Shown here piece after piece: positions 34,121 through 42,452 of a stretch of 64,000 nucleotides of DNA (position 1 is the first letter of the stretch; each line of letters starts with the position of its first letter). The DNA is taken from assembly GCA_964501905.1 (NCBI GenBank), contig CAZCTW010000004.1, forward strand, positions 1 to 64,000, written 5' to 3'. The notes beneath the pieces are model-generated. The model saw only the letters and a list, made by a program, of their open reading frames with translations, did not search any database and was not told where the DNA came from. The stretch comes from B69-G16 sp964501905 (GTDB lineage: Archaea > Thermoproteota > Thermoprotei > Thermofilales > B69-G16). The position numbers and the translations under genes were made by a program.

Positions 34121-34508
34121 TGCCAACCACCTTACACAAGGATATGTGGACGGTTATTCCGTCCGTATTCTTTAATTCCAGACATGCGAGTCCGCTAATT
34201 TCAAGCGGGGCTTCAACTCCTATCGGAAGGTAAACAACATCCTTTTCCTGTCTTCCGCATTGAGGAAATATCCAGAAAGGTTTCTCCAGAATTAGAATCT
34301 CTTTTTCGATCCTCAACGTGTTACCCCTGAAATCGTATATGCCAATTATCTGGCTACCGGGGTTCTTATACACCGTGCATATATCGCAGATCAGCTGGGC
34401 GACAGCACTCCTGTAATAGGTCGGAGGCTCGGAGATAGAGAACGTCGATAGAACTACCGCAAGCGAGAATAGAAAAGCCGTGACGTAAATGACGTAGGCT
34501 GTATTCAC
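34113..34508 (-). CDS. Pseudopilin-like secreted protein 1 (131 aa)
   Basis: A hydrophobic helix begins almost at residue 1 (A-Y-V-I-Y-V-T-A-F-L-F-S-L-A-V-V-L) with no basic signal region, followed by a strand-rich outside domain with several Cys. That form, a single N-terminal helix and a small globular domain, is the one shared by minor pilins. GTG 34508 overlaps the preceding stop codon in GTGA. Function within the locus is inferred. Confidence 0.6.
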   Translation of the reverse strand: MNTAYVIYVTAFLFSLAVVLSTFSISEPPTYYRSAVAQLICDICTVYKNPGSQIIGIYDFRGNTLRIEKEILILEKPFWIFPQCGRQEKDVVYLPIGVEAPLEISGLACLELKNTDGITVHISLCKVVGND

Positions 34509-35104
34509 TCTCTTATCACCACCTTCAAGCCATACTCGTCGACGAGATAATACTCAGTATAGCGGGCCGGGAAACCCACGTCCCACATTCCTCCTCCCCT
34601 ATACGCTATATCGGCAATCTTGGCCGAGTCTTCCAATAGCGGGTAGGCTATGATAGAACCCCACTGGGGGGCGGTGTAGTTATGGTAATAGAGAAGCGAA
34701 TAGCCCTTATACAGTAGTTTTTCCCCGTGTAGATCTTTAACATAAAAGCCCTTAAACTTCCATTCCCAATACGCTTCAAAGGATACCGAGTTATTATAGA
34801 GAGTGAAGTACCAAGCATAACCGCGCTGTCCCGAGACCAAAGTAAAATTACATCTATAAGAGATAGATGGAAGGCTAATCTTAGTCTCATTAGCCAAATC
34901 GTAGAGAAGGGCTAGCAAACTGTCCATGTCATATTTTCGATTACTCCAGTGTAGCCTAGCCACGTGGATAAGCTCCGCCGACTGTAATTCCCCTACGTAC
35001 TCGAGAAGGTTTGGACTAGGCTTTTTGAGATACCCAGCCGTGTGTAGTAGGACGGAGGCTAAGAAGGTCACGGCCAGAAGTAGAGCTTGACCCCTACGGT
35101 TCAA
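34505..35104 (-). CDS. Pseudopilin-like secreted protein 2 (199 aa)
   Basis: I start at the TTG at 35104, giving L-N-R-R-G-Q-A-L-L-L-A-V-T-F: a short basic start with Gly then a hydrophobic helix, like a class III (prepilin) signal peptide. GGTGG lies a few bases before it, inside the end of the preceding gene, which it overlaps by 11 bases. The outside domain is rich in Trp and Tyr with potential N-glycosylation sites (N-E-T, N-F-T, N-N-S, N-Y-T). Likely minor pilin. Confidence 0.6.
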   Translation of the reverse strand: MNRRGQALLLAVTFLASVLLHTAGYLKKPSPNLLEYVGELQSAELIHVARLHWSNRKYDMDSLLALLYDLANETKISLPSISYRCNFTLVSGQRGYAWYFTLYNNSVSFEAYWEWKFKGFYVKDLHGEKLLYKGYSLLYYHNYTAPQWGSIIAYPLLEDSAKIADIAYRGGGMWDVGFPARYTEYYLVDEYGLKVVIRE

Positions 35105-35426
35105 CGCCCACCACCACCACTCTAGGGGAGAGTGTTCCATTATAGCCGAGCCATATGACCCTAAAGCTGTAAACTCTGCTAGAGTTCCTGAAGTAGGTTA
35201 CTAAGCCTCCATTATCGACGTAGACGGCGCTGGGCACTACCTCTGCCACGTACTCCGCTAATCTCCCAGTGTAGGGTAGCGAATCCGATCTTAACAGGAG
35301 CCAAGCTAAAGCCCTATTCACCGAGTATACGTGGAGTGAAGGAGGATTATGGATTATGGTCGCGTGGAAGTACGCGCTAAAAATAATGAAAACTACCGAG
35401 ATAGCTATAGCCTCTAAGGCTCGCAT
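35094..35426 (-). CDS. Pseudopilin-like secreted protein 3 (110 aa)
   Basis: Starts M-R-A-L-E-A-I-A-I-S-V-V-F-I-I-F: Glu at about position 5 of the hydrophobic stretch recalls the conserved Glu5 of mature type IV pilins. A small strand-rich domain with N-S-S and N-G-T sites follows. It overlaps both neighbours by about a dozen bases, which implies coupled translation at fixed ratios. Confidence 0.6.
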   Translation of the reverse strand: MRALEAIAISVVFIIFSAYFHATIIHNPPSLHVYSVNRALAWLLLRSDSLPYTGRLAEYVAEVVPSAVYVDNGGLVTYFRNSSRVYSFRVIWLGYNGTLSPRVVVVGVEP

Positions 35427-35725
35427 GGCTTCACGATCACCTCCTCATCAACGGTCTTTTCTACTTCTAGGCAGGATCCGCCAGCGTAGCCGCGAGCCGG
35501 AATCCCGTAATTTTCTAGTGTAGAACTGTTGAAGGCGGTCGGGTAGGGCAGGCATGTCTTGAGGCTAGATCCAGGTCTGAGTGAGAGGATGGAGACGTTT
35601 ACTAACTCTAAAACGTAACTTTCATACGCGTTGTCGCTGTTTGATAATAGCGAGTAGCCTAACTGTAGCGTACAGGCTAAAGCTAGAATCGAAGCCGTGA
35701 AAATCAAAACTTCATCTAGGTTCAT
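35414..35725 (-). CDS. Pseudopilin-like secreted protein 4 (103 aa)
   Basis: M-N-L-D-E-V-L-I-F-T-A-S-I-L-A-L-A: an acidic residue just ahead of an N-terminal hydrophobic helix, as in pilins. The outer part contains four Cys that could form disulfides. A TATA element about 25 bases before ATG 35725 suggests this gene begins a leaderless sub-operon comprising 35725 down to 33869. Confidence 0.58.
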   Translation of the reverse strand: MNLDEVLIFTASILALACTLQLGYSLLSNSDNAYESYVLELVNVSILSLRPGSSLKTCLPYPTAFNSSTLENYGIPARGYAGGSCLEVEKTVDEEVIVKPCEP

Positions 35726-35746
35726 CGTTAAAACTGTGAAAAAGAA

Positions 35747-35754
35747 GATATAAG
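35747..35754 (-). promoter_or_regulatory. Internal TATA box of pseudopilin sub-operon
   Basis: CTTATATC on the minus strand in the only real gap (33 bases) of the leftward operon, at leaderless spacing from ATG 35725. Confidence 0.45.
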
Positions 35755-35758
35755 GGAG

Positions 35759-36337
35759 TTAGAAGGTCAGAGTAACCTGCCTTATCCTTATCTTTTTAAA
35801 CCCGCTAAAAGCCGCTACTTTACCGCCATCTATTAAAATAGAGGCTTCTTGAACGTAGACTACGATCTCGTCTATCCTCTCCTCGTAGAGAACCAACTTA
35901 TGCGTGACTCCAGTACACACCGGTTTAACATAAGTTATTATCACCTCGTCACCTTCAGCTTCTATGTAGACGCCAGTGCAGATTGCGGTGTGAGTTCCGT
36001 TAGAGTACAGACTATACAGCTCCTTCCTGCGCTCAAAGTTTTCCACCGGGATACAAGGAGAGGAATCAACGGGCGCTACTATCCAAGTCTCCGTTACCAC
36101 TATCCTCCTGCATCCATTCTCGACGCATACTTCGACCACATGTTCCTCTGCGATGACTTCGACTTCAAAATTAAGAAATATGGATTTATCTGAGTAGAGC
36201 CTCTCTCTCAACTCTACGAATTCTCTAAAACTCGCCTTTTTTACTGGTGGAGCTAAACGGCCCGCTGTTAGGGTCAAGGCTATAGCTGAGGACACGATTA
36301 AAGCAAGCACTATCAAAAGTTGGGAGTTTACGCTCAT
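35759..36337 (-). CDS. Secreted single-helix protein following adhesin (192 aa)
   Basis: An N-terminal hydrophobic helix (L-L-I-V-L-A-L-I-V-S-S-A-I-A-L-T-L-T-A-G) then an Arg/Glu-rich segment and a strand-rich, Cys-containing domain. ATG 36337 overlaps the stop of the adhesin gene (ATGA), so the two are coupled. It resembles the other pilin-like proteins but is larger. Role inferred: minor pilin or connector for the adhesin. Confidence 0.6.
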   Translation of the reverse strand: MSVNSQLLIVLALIVSSAIALTLTAGRLAPPVKKASFREFVELRERLYSDKSIFLNFEVEVIAEEHVVEVCVENGCRRIVVTETWIVAPVDSSPCIPVENFERRKELYSLYSNGTHTAICTGVYIEAEGDEVIITYVKPVCTGVTHKLVLYEERIDEIVVYVQEASILIDGGKVAAFSGFKKIRIRQVTLTF

Positions 36338-38943
36338 AATCTCACGCTCGGAACCACGAGTAGCAAGTTCTTAGTCCTAGAGTGTACGAAAAACACTGTG
36401 ATTCTCCTAGGCCAAGTTATGTCAACATCTAAATCTACGATATAAAGCGTATAATCATGCTTTGACTTGACGCCTGCGTCCTCATAAATTCTCCCATCCC
36501 ATTCGGTGAGAACATCTACTTTTACACATGGACAAAGCCACGAGTACCTAGGTAGCGCAGTTTCGTTAAGCAGTGTCCACTTGAAAACTAAGTGCAGCGG
36601 CTTCTCCCTTATCTCTAAGAGTTTCATCCCCACAGGTACGATATAGATGTCCTTTTCCTCGCTGAAGGGAACTACATTTACGGGCGACCCTAGAGGACCT
36701 GACCATCTAACCCTAGCTTTAAGCATTGTCTGTCTAAGCCCATAGCGTTGAATAAGCTGCTTATAGGGTATGTAAATATCGCAGAAAACGCTTCCATTTC
36801 GAACACCGTAGAATTTGTAGCCTTTTCCTAATTTTTGAGCGAAAACTATGCTATCTCCTTCCTCTAGTGTAAACCAAGTGTCTTGATGGGGGGGTTCTGG
36901 CGATAAGTTTAGCTCACGCGGCGGCAAGTACCTATAGTAGGCCTCCCAAACAACGTAAACTCCGTATCTATCATAAAAACACCAGAGAGTAAAGTTAAGA
37001 GAGGATACAACGATAGTTTTCGACCAAGTTATTGGCCTTCCCTTTCCACGTTCTGAATGTCCTCTCCGAGTCCTGGTATTATTGTACCACGTTATAGTTA
37101 AGTTATAAACAGCATAAGTAGTCCATTTTTCTTTGTCAAAAACTTCATCGCACTGTTTCGCGCACGAATTCTCAATGCTTGGAGTCCAAGCTGAAGCGCC
37201 TAGGAAATACCAACCCTTAAACCTGCCGCTGATTACTTCTGGATATTTCCTCAAATCTTTAACAGAGATATGCATCGAGCTCCGCTGAGGTATAAATGGT
37301 TTCCTAACGAGTAAAGTTAAATTATCTAAGTTAATGTAGGAGTATTCGCTCATGTCTCGAGCTACCACTAACGCCTTCAGCTTCCTTTCGATATTGAAAT
37401 GAGGAGTAACTTTTATCGTGTAGATCCCAGAGTAGGGCAACGTTATATTAACAGATTCCCCCGGTATAAGCCATTCACCCTCCAACCTTGCGCTACCGCC
37501 ATTGCCGCCATCTTCTTTAGAGTAAAAGACTACCGCTCTAGTAATTTTCTCGACTACGACTTCTACAAGTTCATTTTCGATTTCTTCGCCATTTACCAAC
37601 CAGTGAGAGAATGAATACTTCTCACCGTCTACAACGAATAGGTCGGGCGCTTTTAAAGAGATTATTATTCCGTCTTTAAGTCCCTCAAGGACAAAATCTG
37701 TATAATTCTGGAAACATGAATCCCCATACCAGATAGATATCGGTACGTTCTTCACAGGATAGGATTCCACAATCAACTTAGCAGACTGCTTATAAACCGC
37801 CACTACTAGGCCCTTGTTCGCGACTCGACTAGGACACGAGAACTCCCCTGGATTCTCGTATTTTTCCCTCCACTCTCTATGCTCAGGTATTTTATACATC
37901 CACTTATCGAAAACCCAAACCGTTCCATTATAGAAAACTTGGCTAGGGGCGCTCAGGACAACGGTTAAACCATCATCCACAGGAGATTCTCTATACAGGG
38001 TGAAGTTTGTATATTCGCTACCTGAACCTACATTACCTTCATAACTAATCAAAACTGGTATATTAGATTCCACTTTCAACCTATACCAGAAGTAAAATCT
38101 AGTATAGTAAACTGTAGCCACGTACTCCGCGTCGTTTGGGACGAAAACTTGAATAGTGTTATTCTCATACCACTTAGCCTTATAGGTCCATTCCGGCCTT
38201 AAGCTCCAATTTATAAAATGTCTAACCCTATTCGATGTGACGTATTTTAGGGGGGCTGTAAGCACAACGAAAAAGCTACTATCTGTTGTGCTTTTCCTAG
38301 AGATAATGAAGGGCGTAGTATAAGTACCCTCCCAATAGCCGGAGACGTTTATCGGAATGTGATATATCACGTGTCCATATTCGTCTTTTGATCTAACGTT
38401 TAACTCGCTATACTTTGCATTATCACCTCCTCCACCTCCTCCACCGCCCCCATCATCGCCATCTTCGGTTTTCTCAATAGAGTATACTTCAATACTCGCA
38501 ACTACATCTATAACCGCTATATCATAACCGTAGAGATCTCCACCATCGGCTTCAGCCCATAGTTCCACGTTAAAGGTCAAGAAGTCCGATTCTCCGGTAG
38601 AGCCCGTGAGCGAAAAAGTACCGCTCACCTGAGCGTGCCCGCCTATTTCCGCCCCATCATGGCGGAAAAACTTAGTGTTAAACCATCCAGCGGCTACGTG
38701 ACCGTGTTCGTCGTACACGCTGTACTGGATTTGGGCGACATACCTAAAGGTAACCCTATACGTCGAATTAGGCTCTAACCCCCCTATTTTAATCTCTTTT
38801 ACCATAATGTCGGCATGGTCTTCGTAGTTAGGAGTATACGCGTGAACATGAAATGTTGTAGAAGACGAGGCAGTGTCGAGCGAAGCCGGGGTTATAACTA
38901 TAAGCAGAAAGAGTAAGAAGAGAAAAATTCTGGTCTTTCTCAG
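36334..38943 (-). CDS. Large secreted repeat protein, adhesin-like; CTG (or ATA) start
   Basis: The frame continues upstream of the first ATG (38805) into a good signal peptide: basic L-R-K-T-R then I-F-L-F-L-L-F-L-L-I-V-I-T-P-A-S. No ATG, GTG or TTG is available there; CTG at 38943 lies 6 bases after GGTGG and 3 bases after the previous stop (ATA 38946 overlaps it), giving 869 residues. After a beta-sandwich of about 125 residues comes a nine-Gly linker, then at least three divergent repeats of about 90-100 residues with an F-x-x-W core. No C-terminal membrane helix. Probably exported and attached to the pilus or cell surface. Confidence 0.7.
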   Translation of the reverse strand: MRKTRIFLFLLFLLIVITPASLDTASSSTTFHVHAYTPNYEDHADIMVKEIKIGGLEPNSTYRVTFRYVAQIQYSVYDEHGHVAAGWFNTKFFRHDGAEIGGHAQVSGTFSLTGSTGESDFLTFNVELWAEADGGDLYGYDIAVIDVVASIEVYSIEKTEDGDDGGGGGGGGGDNAKYSELNVRSKDEYGHVIYHIPINVSGYWEGTYTTPFIISRKSTTDSSFFVVLTAPLKYVTSNRVRHFINWSLRPEWTYKAKWYENNTIQVFVPNDAEYVATVYYTRFYFWYRLKVESNIPVLISYEGNVGSGSEYTNFTLYRESPVDDGLTVVLSAPSQVFYNGTVWVFDKWMYKIPEHREWREKYENPGEFSCPSRVANKGLVVAVYKQSAKLIVESYPVKNVPISIWYGDSCFQNYTDFVLEGLKDGIIISLKAPDLFVVDGEKYSFSHWLVNGEEIENELVEVVVEKITRAVVFYSKEDGGNGGSARLEGEWLIPGESVNITLPYSGIYTIKVTPHFNIERKLKALVVARDMSEYSYINLDNLTLLVRKPFIPQRSSMHISVKDLRKYPEVISGRFKGWYFLGASAWTPSIENSCAKQCDEVFDKEKWTTYAVYNLTITWYNNTRTRRGHSERGKGRPITWSKTIVVSSLNFTLWCFYDRYGVYVVWEAYYRYLPPRELNLSPEPPHQDTWFTLEEGDSIVFAQKLGKGYKFYGVRNGSVFCDIYIPYKQLIQRYGLRQTMLKARVRWSGPLGSPVNVVPFSEEKDIYIVPVGMKLLEIREKPLHLVFKWTLLNETALPRYSWLCPCVKVDVLTEWDGRIYEDAGVKSKHDYTLYIVDLDVDITWPRRITVFFVHSRTKNLLLVVPSVRL

Positions 38944-38945
38944 TA

Positions 38946-39944
38946 TTAACCACCCCCGTACTCAAACAATGATTCTCTGAAATCTACAAACCCCCTATCG
39001 TAACCAAAGACGTAGATGCCCATTACGTATCTATCTTGGAATTTCTCCAACGGAAGAAAGTTCCGAGAAATTATCTCCAATACGCAAATATCTATCTCCT
39101 CTCTAGCTTTTCTCTCGCGAATAAGTGCTAGATATTCCAATCTAGGGGCGCCACGCCCATTGAAGAAAAACCACTTTTTCACAGCGTAGCCGCTCCCCCC
39201 TATTCCCGAGTACCAATAGCCGATGGCTACTACGGGAGTTTCTAGAACTCTCCCAACGTCCACGCCTTCATCTAAAACTAAGAACAACATAAGATCCTCC
39301 ATAACTCCTTCGTCGCCCCTCACCTTTGAAGAAACGCGGGCTTTTACGCGAGAGATTTTAAGCCATCCACCGCAACTCTTGTTATACAACGGCAGAGGTT
39401 TCCTTAAAGGTACAAATACGTATCCTCGCTTAAACTCTATATATCCCTCTTTTATATGGACGTAATCTCCCTCAAACTCGGTCAGTGGAACTGCATTTTC
39501 AAAATCTAATAATTTCGCTAAAGGTAGCTTACTACAACTCCTAGCTTTAACCAGGAAAACGGGCTCAATTCTAAGATCGTGCTCACACCTTAAATTGAGC
39601 GGATTTTCACCATATATCTTCTCATCAATTTTCCAATAGCTAAAAGTAAATTTATGAGATGAATTTTCAAAATCATAAGCTAACACTTTTACATAGCTCC
39701 CTTTAGTAAAATTTAGTATGACGATACCTGTATAGTTAACATCGTTAATGTTAATAATGCATCCTTCGCGAAGTTGAAGAATTACCCAGCAAGTCTCCTC
39801 GCTTAATTCACGCCTTTCGTCTCCTTCTCCAACCTCGACTTGCTGAGAATCACCGATAGAGCATAGCTTGTGGCTCGGCAATAGCAATAGAACTAGTGTA
39901 ATAGTTAACAGAGTTATCATCATTAACAAAGTTGTCCTTTTCAT
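38946..39944 (-). CDS. Secreted protein with one adhesin-type repeat, first gene of leftward pilus operon
   Basis: About 332 residues from ATG 39944 (an upstream in-frame start at 39992 is excluded because it lies in the inverted-repeat promoter). Signal peptide or anchor M-K-R-T-T-L-L-M-M-I-T-L-L-T-I-T-L-V. The first domain (about 50-145) contains F-T-F-S-Y-W-K-I-D, matching the F-x-x-W repeats of the next gene; the rest is strand-rich with paired Cys. The next coding frame begins 3 bases after its stop. Likely exported partner of the adhesin. Confidence 0.65.
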   Translation of the reverse strand: MKRTTLLMMITLLTITLVLLLLPSHKLCSIGDSQQVEVGEGDERRELSEETCWVILQLREGCIININDVNYTGIVILNFTKGSYVKVLAYDFENSSHKFTFSYWKIDEKIYGENPLNLRCEHDLRIEPVFLVKARSCSKLPLAKLLDFENAVPLTEFEGDYVHIKEGYIEFKRGYVFVPLRKPLPLYNKSCGGWLKISRVKARVSSKVRGDEGVMEDLMLFLVLDEGVDVGRVLETPVVAIGYWYSGIGGSGYAVKKWFFFNGRGAPRLEYLALIRERKAREEIDICVLEIISRNFLPLEKFQDRYVMGIYVFGYDRGFVDFRESLFEYGGG

Positions 39945-39957
39945 ACTCCCCGCCAGA

Positions 39958-40025
39958 TATGTGAAAAATAGTAAATAAGAGAAGCATTGCAAGTTTTACC
40001 TCGCTTATTTACTATTCTTCACATA
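39958..40025. promoter_or_regulatory. 22-bp inverted repeat forming paired divergent promoters
   Basis: Arms 39958-39979 and 40004-40025 are reverse complements with one mismatch, separated by 24 bases. Each arm, read outward, is CTTATTTACTATT(C/T)TTCACATA in two parts, and sits about 15-40 bases ahead of its gene (ATG 40038 right, ATG 39944 left). The TTATTTA part could be the TATA/BRE element. So both operons of the pilus locus have the same core promoter, and a dimeric regulator could bind both arms. Confidence 0.7.
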
Positions 40026-40037
40026 CCATAGGGGAAG

Positions 40038-40790
40038 ATGATCAAGGTCTGTGTAACGTCTGGGTGCAAGGGCGGCACTGGAAAATCAACTATTTCAACA
40101 CTCTTAACGGTGTTATACGCCGGCGTGGAAAAAAGAGTGATCCTTATAGATACCGGCACCAAAGGCAATTGTTCTCACATAATACTGAACAATCCACCAC
40201 CACCATATCTCGGAGACGTCATATTACCAGGGAATATAACAGAGGCTATTCTCAAATGCGAAATGGCTATCGGAGATAGGAACGTCAATTTCTACTTAAT
40301 ACCCAACAACGGGCAGTTGCCGGAAGTCTCAAGCGAAACCATCGAGAGATCCTTTAGAAAAATCGAGAAATACTTTGACATAGCTATACTCGATATTCCA
40401 GCATACCAAAACGAAGAATACTACTCTTTCATCGACGTATGCGATATAGCAGTCCTAGTTTACAACCCAAACCGCTTAATTATAAACTCCGTCAGCAAGG
40501 CATACACTGGGAAATGCGTAACCGTGCCTGTACTGAATAAATACCTAGGCATCGAAAAATACCGTAACTTAATAAAAGAAATTCATGGCAAGTGTCTTGT
40601 CGTACCATTTGACCCCTACCTCTCGCTGCTTTCGCCCGAAAATCTAGTTAACGCCTTACTTAACCTTTCTCGCAAAACGCAGGAAGTCTTGGTTGAGTTA
40701 GCGCTTGAAGTGCTAAAGCCCTATATCGGAAGTCGAAGACGCGAACCCGTCAGGAGTTTCCTTAAAATAGGCACTGTTTTGAGGCGTTAA
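40038..40790 (+). CDS. MinD/ParA-like ATPase of the pilus locus
   Basis: 250 residues with a deviant Walker A C-K-G-G-T-G-K-S-T (residues 10-18), signature Lys at 11, and D-I-A-I-L-D-I-P-A in the Walker B position, as in MinD/ParA proteins. TadZ/CpaE proteins of the same superfamily place Tad pili; this could do likewise for the archaeal filament. It lacks the receiver domain of CpaE. First gene of the rightward operon, 2 bases before the secretion ATPase gene. Confidence 0.8.
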   Translation: MIKVCVTSGCKGGTGKSTISTLLTVLYAGVEKRVILIDTGTKGNCSHIILNNPPPPYLGDVILPGNITEAILKCEMAIGDRNVNFYLIPNNGQLPEVSSETIERSFRKIEKYFDIAILDIPAYQNEEYYSFIDVCDIAVLVYNPNRLIINSVSKAYTGKCVTVPVLNKYLGIEKYRNLIKEIHGKCLVVPFDPYLSLLSPENLVNALLNLSRKTQEVLVELALEVLKPYIGSRRREPVRSFLKIGTVLRR

Positions 40791-40792
40791 AT

Positions 40793-42004
40793 ATGCGAAG
40801 GTCTTTTCAGCTACTAGAGAAAAAGCTAGCTAAGGTAGAGAGTAAAAAAGAACACAAAGTGAAAGTAAAGCTGAGAAAACCTGCTATCCAAGTAAGCGGG
40901 GACGGCATAGCTGAAATAGCTAAAACATTAGAGGTAAAGGAGTATATGAAGATAGTTACCTGTGAAAGCGGCAAGCTAGTGTTCAACGAGGACGCCGTCT
41001 ACCTGTATCCCTTAAAAAGGGAATCGATATGGGGGGCTTTAGCCCCTATAATAGAGCTTCCCGATACACAGGAGGTGTTTATAAGGGGGGACAGAGTCTG
41101 GGCTACTATTAGAGGTAAGAGATATAGAGTTTTAGTAGAAGACTTTGAGCCTGAGAAAGTCATTAATAAACTCGTTATAAAATCGGGAGCCCAGATAGAT
41201 TACTCTAAGCCTCAATCAGAAGCTGAAATAGGAAACTGGAGGCTCTACTTTAAGCTACCACTAATAAGCGGCGATATAGAAATGACAGCCACGAGGGTAG
41301 TGGGCGTCCCTAGTCTTAGCGAAATGGTAGACCCGATTTTAGCGGCTAGGCTTATAGCGGTAGTTTTAAAACCCAGCGTGGTAGCTATAGTTGGCCCCGC
41401 GGGCTCAGGCAAAACTACGCTTTTATCCAGCTTGTTAAACGAGATAGTCTCCCTCTACCCCCACCTAAGGATTTCAGTAGTCGAACAAGTGAGAGAAATT
41501 CGAGTAAACGGGGGTAACGTAGCCTACAGCAAGGCGGGTCCTGCCACCCCCATCACCACCTTAATTCGACAAAGCATGCGCTACGAAAGGCCCGATATCC
41601 TAGTGCTGGGAGAGCTTAGGGGGGAGGAGATATGGAGTTGGGTTGAAGCTGGCAGGTTAGGAATAGCCGCGCTCACCACCTATCACTCGCCTAACGCAGA
41701 AAAGGCAGTTTTCAGTATGGCCGAGTTAATGAGACAGAATATACATGATGCCACCGTTGAAACAGTACTGCGATTAGTGGATTGTATTGTAGTTATGAAG
41801 AAATACTTAGTTGAAGGCATTATTCGCAGAGAAGTAGAAGGTGTTTACCTCAGCCATAGCGGGAAATTAATCGCTCTTTACGAGAAGGGAGTTCATATGT
41901 CAGAAGAAAATTTCAAGAGATTATTCCCCGAGAAAATTATGGTTGGAAACTTCGACCTTGTATATTTGAAGTTTAAAAGAATATTTGGAGTTTTCGAATT
42001 TTAG
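40793..42004 (+). CDS. Type II/IV secretion ATPase (GspE/VirB11/TadA-like)
   Basis: 403 residues. N-terminal domain of about 150 residues, then the hexameric ATPase core: Walker A G-P-A-G-S-G-K-T-T at 201-209, V-V-E-Q-V-R-E-I (Asp-box-like), Walker B I-L-V-L-G-E-L-R-G-E-E and the His-box T-T-Y-H-S-P-N-A. It would power assembly or secretion of the pilin encoded next. Several such ATPases exist in archaea (archaellum FlaI, pilus PilB-like); its neighbours point to a pilus, not an archaellum. Confidence 0.92.
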   Translation: MRRSFQLLEKKLAKVESKKEHKVKVKLRKPAIQVSGDGIAEIAKTLEVKEYMKIVTCESGKLVFNEDAVYLYPLKRESIWGALAPIIELPDTQEVFIRGDRVWATIRGKRYRVLVEDFEPEKVINKLVIKSGAQIDYSKPQSEAEIGNWRLYFKLPLISGDIEMTATRVVGVPSLSEMVDPILAARLIAVVLKPSVVAIVGPAGSGKTTLLSSLLNEIVSLYPHLRISVVEQVREIRVNGGNVAYSKAGPATPITTLIRQSMRYERPDILVLGELRGEEIWSWVEAGRLGIAALTTYHSPNAEKAVFSMAELMRQNIHDATVETVLRLVDCIVVMKKYLVEGIIRREVEGVYLSHSGKLIALYEKGVHMSEENFKRLFPEKIMVGNFDLVYLKFKRIFGVFEF

Positions 42005-42008
42005 CTGC

Positions 42009-42043
42009 TTTTATACTTTAATGAACCTAGTTTTCGGAGGTGA
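42009..42043 (+). promoter_or_regulatory. Strong pilin promoter and perfect SD
   Basis: TTTTATAC at 42009-42016 and a full-length SD GGAGGTGA at 42036-42043, 4 bases before ATG 42048. It is the best SD in the window and fits a protein needed in bulk. Confidence 0.6.
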
Positions 42044-42047
42044 GTAA

Positions 42048-42440
42048 ATGAATAACGTGGGAGGAGTCCCCCCGATAGTCGTGGTTCTAGTAGTAGTCGC
42101 CTTTCTAGTATCGGCGGCTCTAGTATCTTGGTACGTCATAGCCACAACTAGCAGCGCGGTGAGGAAACCCCTAGTTTACGCGGAGCCCGGAGCCTATATC
42201 GTAGGCTCTAACCTCTATGTAACCTTACGCAACGATGGAACAGAGGACTTTAACGGCTTAATCACCGTAGTGCTATCTAACGGAGCAATCGGTAGTCAAA
42301 GCGTGGCCATAGCTAAAGGAGAGGCTGTAAACGTCGTGATCGAATTAAGCGGCGGCACATTTACGGCGGGCGAGAGCATCCCGGGAATAATCAGAACACC
42401 TGGTGGGGAACAGAAGATAACTGTCGAGGTTTTAGGCTAG
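42048..42440 (+). CDS. Major type IV pilin-like protein
   Basis: 130 residues. M-N-N-V-G-G-V-P-P-I-V-V-V-L-V-V-V-A-F-L is a short class III leader: cleavage after a Gly by the archaeal prepilin peptidase would expose a hydrophobic helix. The rest is a compact beta domain similar in form to archaellin/CARDB-like folds. Charge-poor and small, with its own promoter and SD, it is the best candidate for the filament subunit. No prepilin peptidase gene is in the window. Confidence 0.78.
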   Translation: MNNVGGVPPIVVVLVVVAFLVSAALVSWYVIATTSSAVRKPLVYAEPGAYIVGSNLYVTLRNDGTEDFNGLITVVLSNGAIGSQSVAIAKGEAVNVVIELSGGTFTAGESIPGIIRTPGGEQKITVEVLG

Positions 42441-42452
42441 GTGAAACTCTAA

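Noticed and set aside
40038..42004. Archaellum (fla) locus
   Set aside because: No FlaH, FlaD/E, FlaF/G or archaellin series is present; a MinD-like ATPase and adhesin-type proteins replace them.
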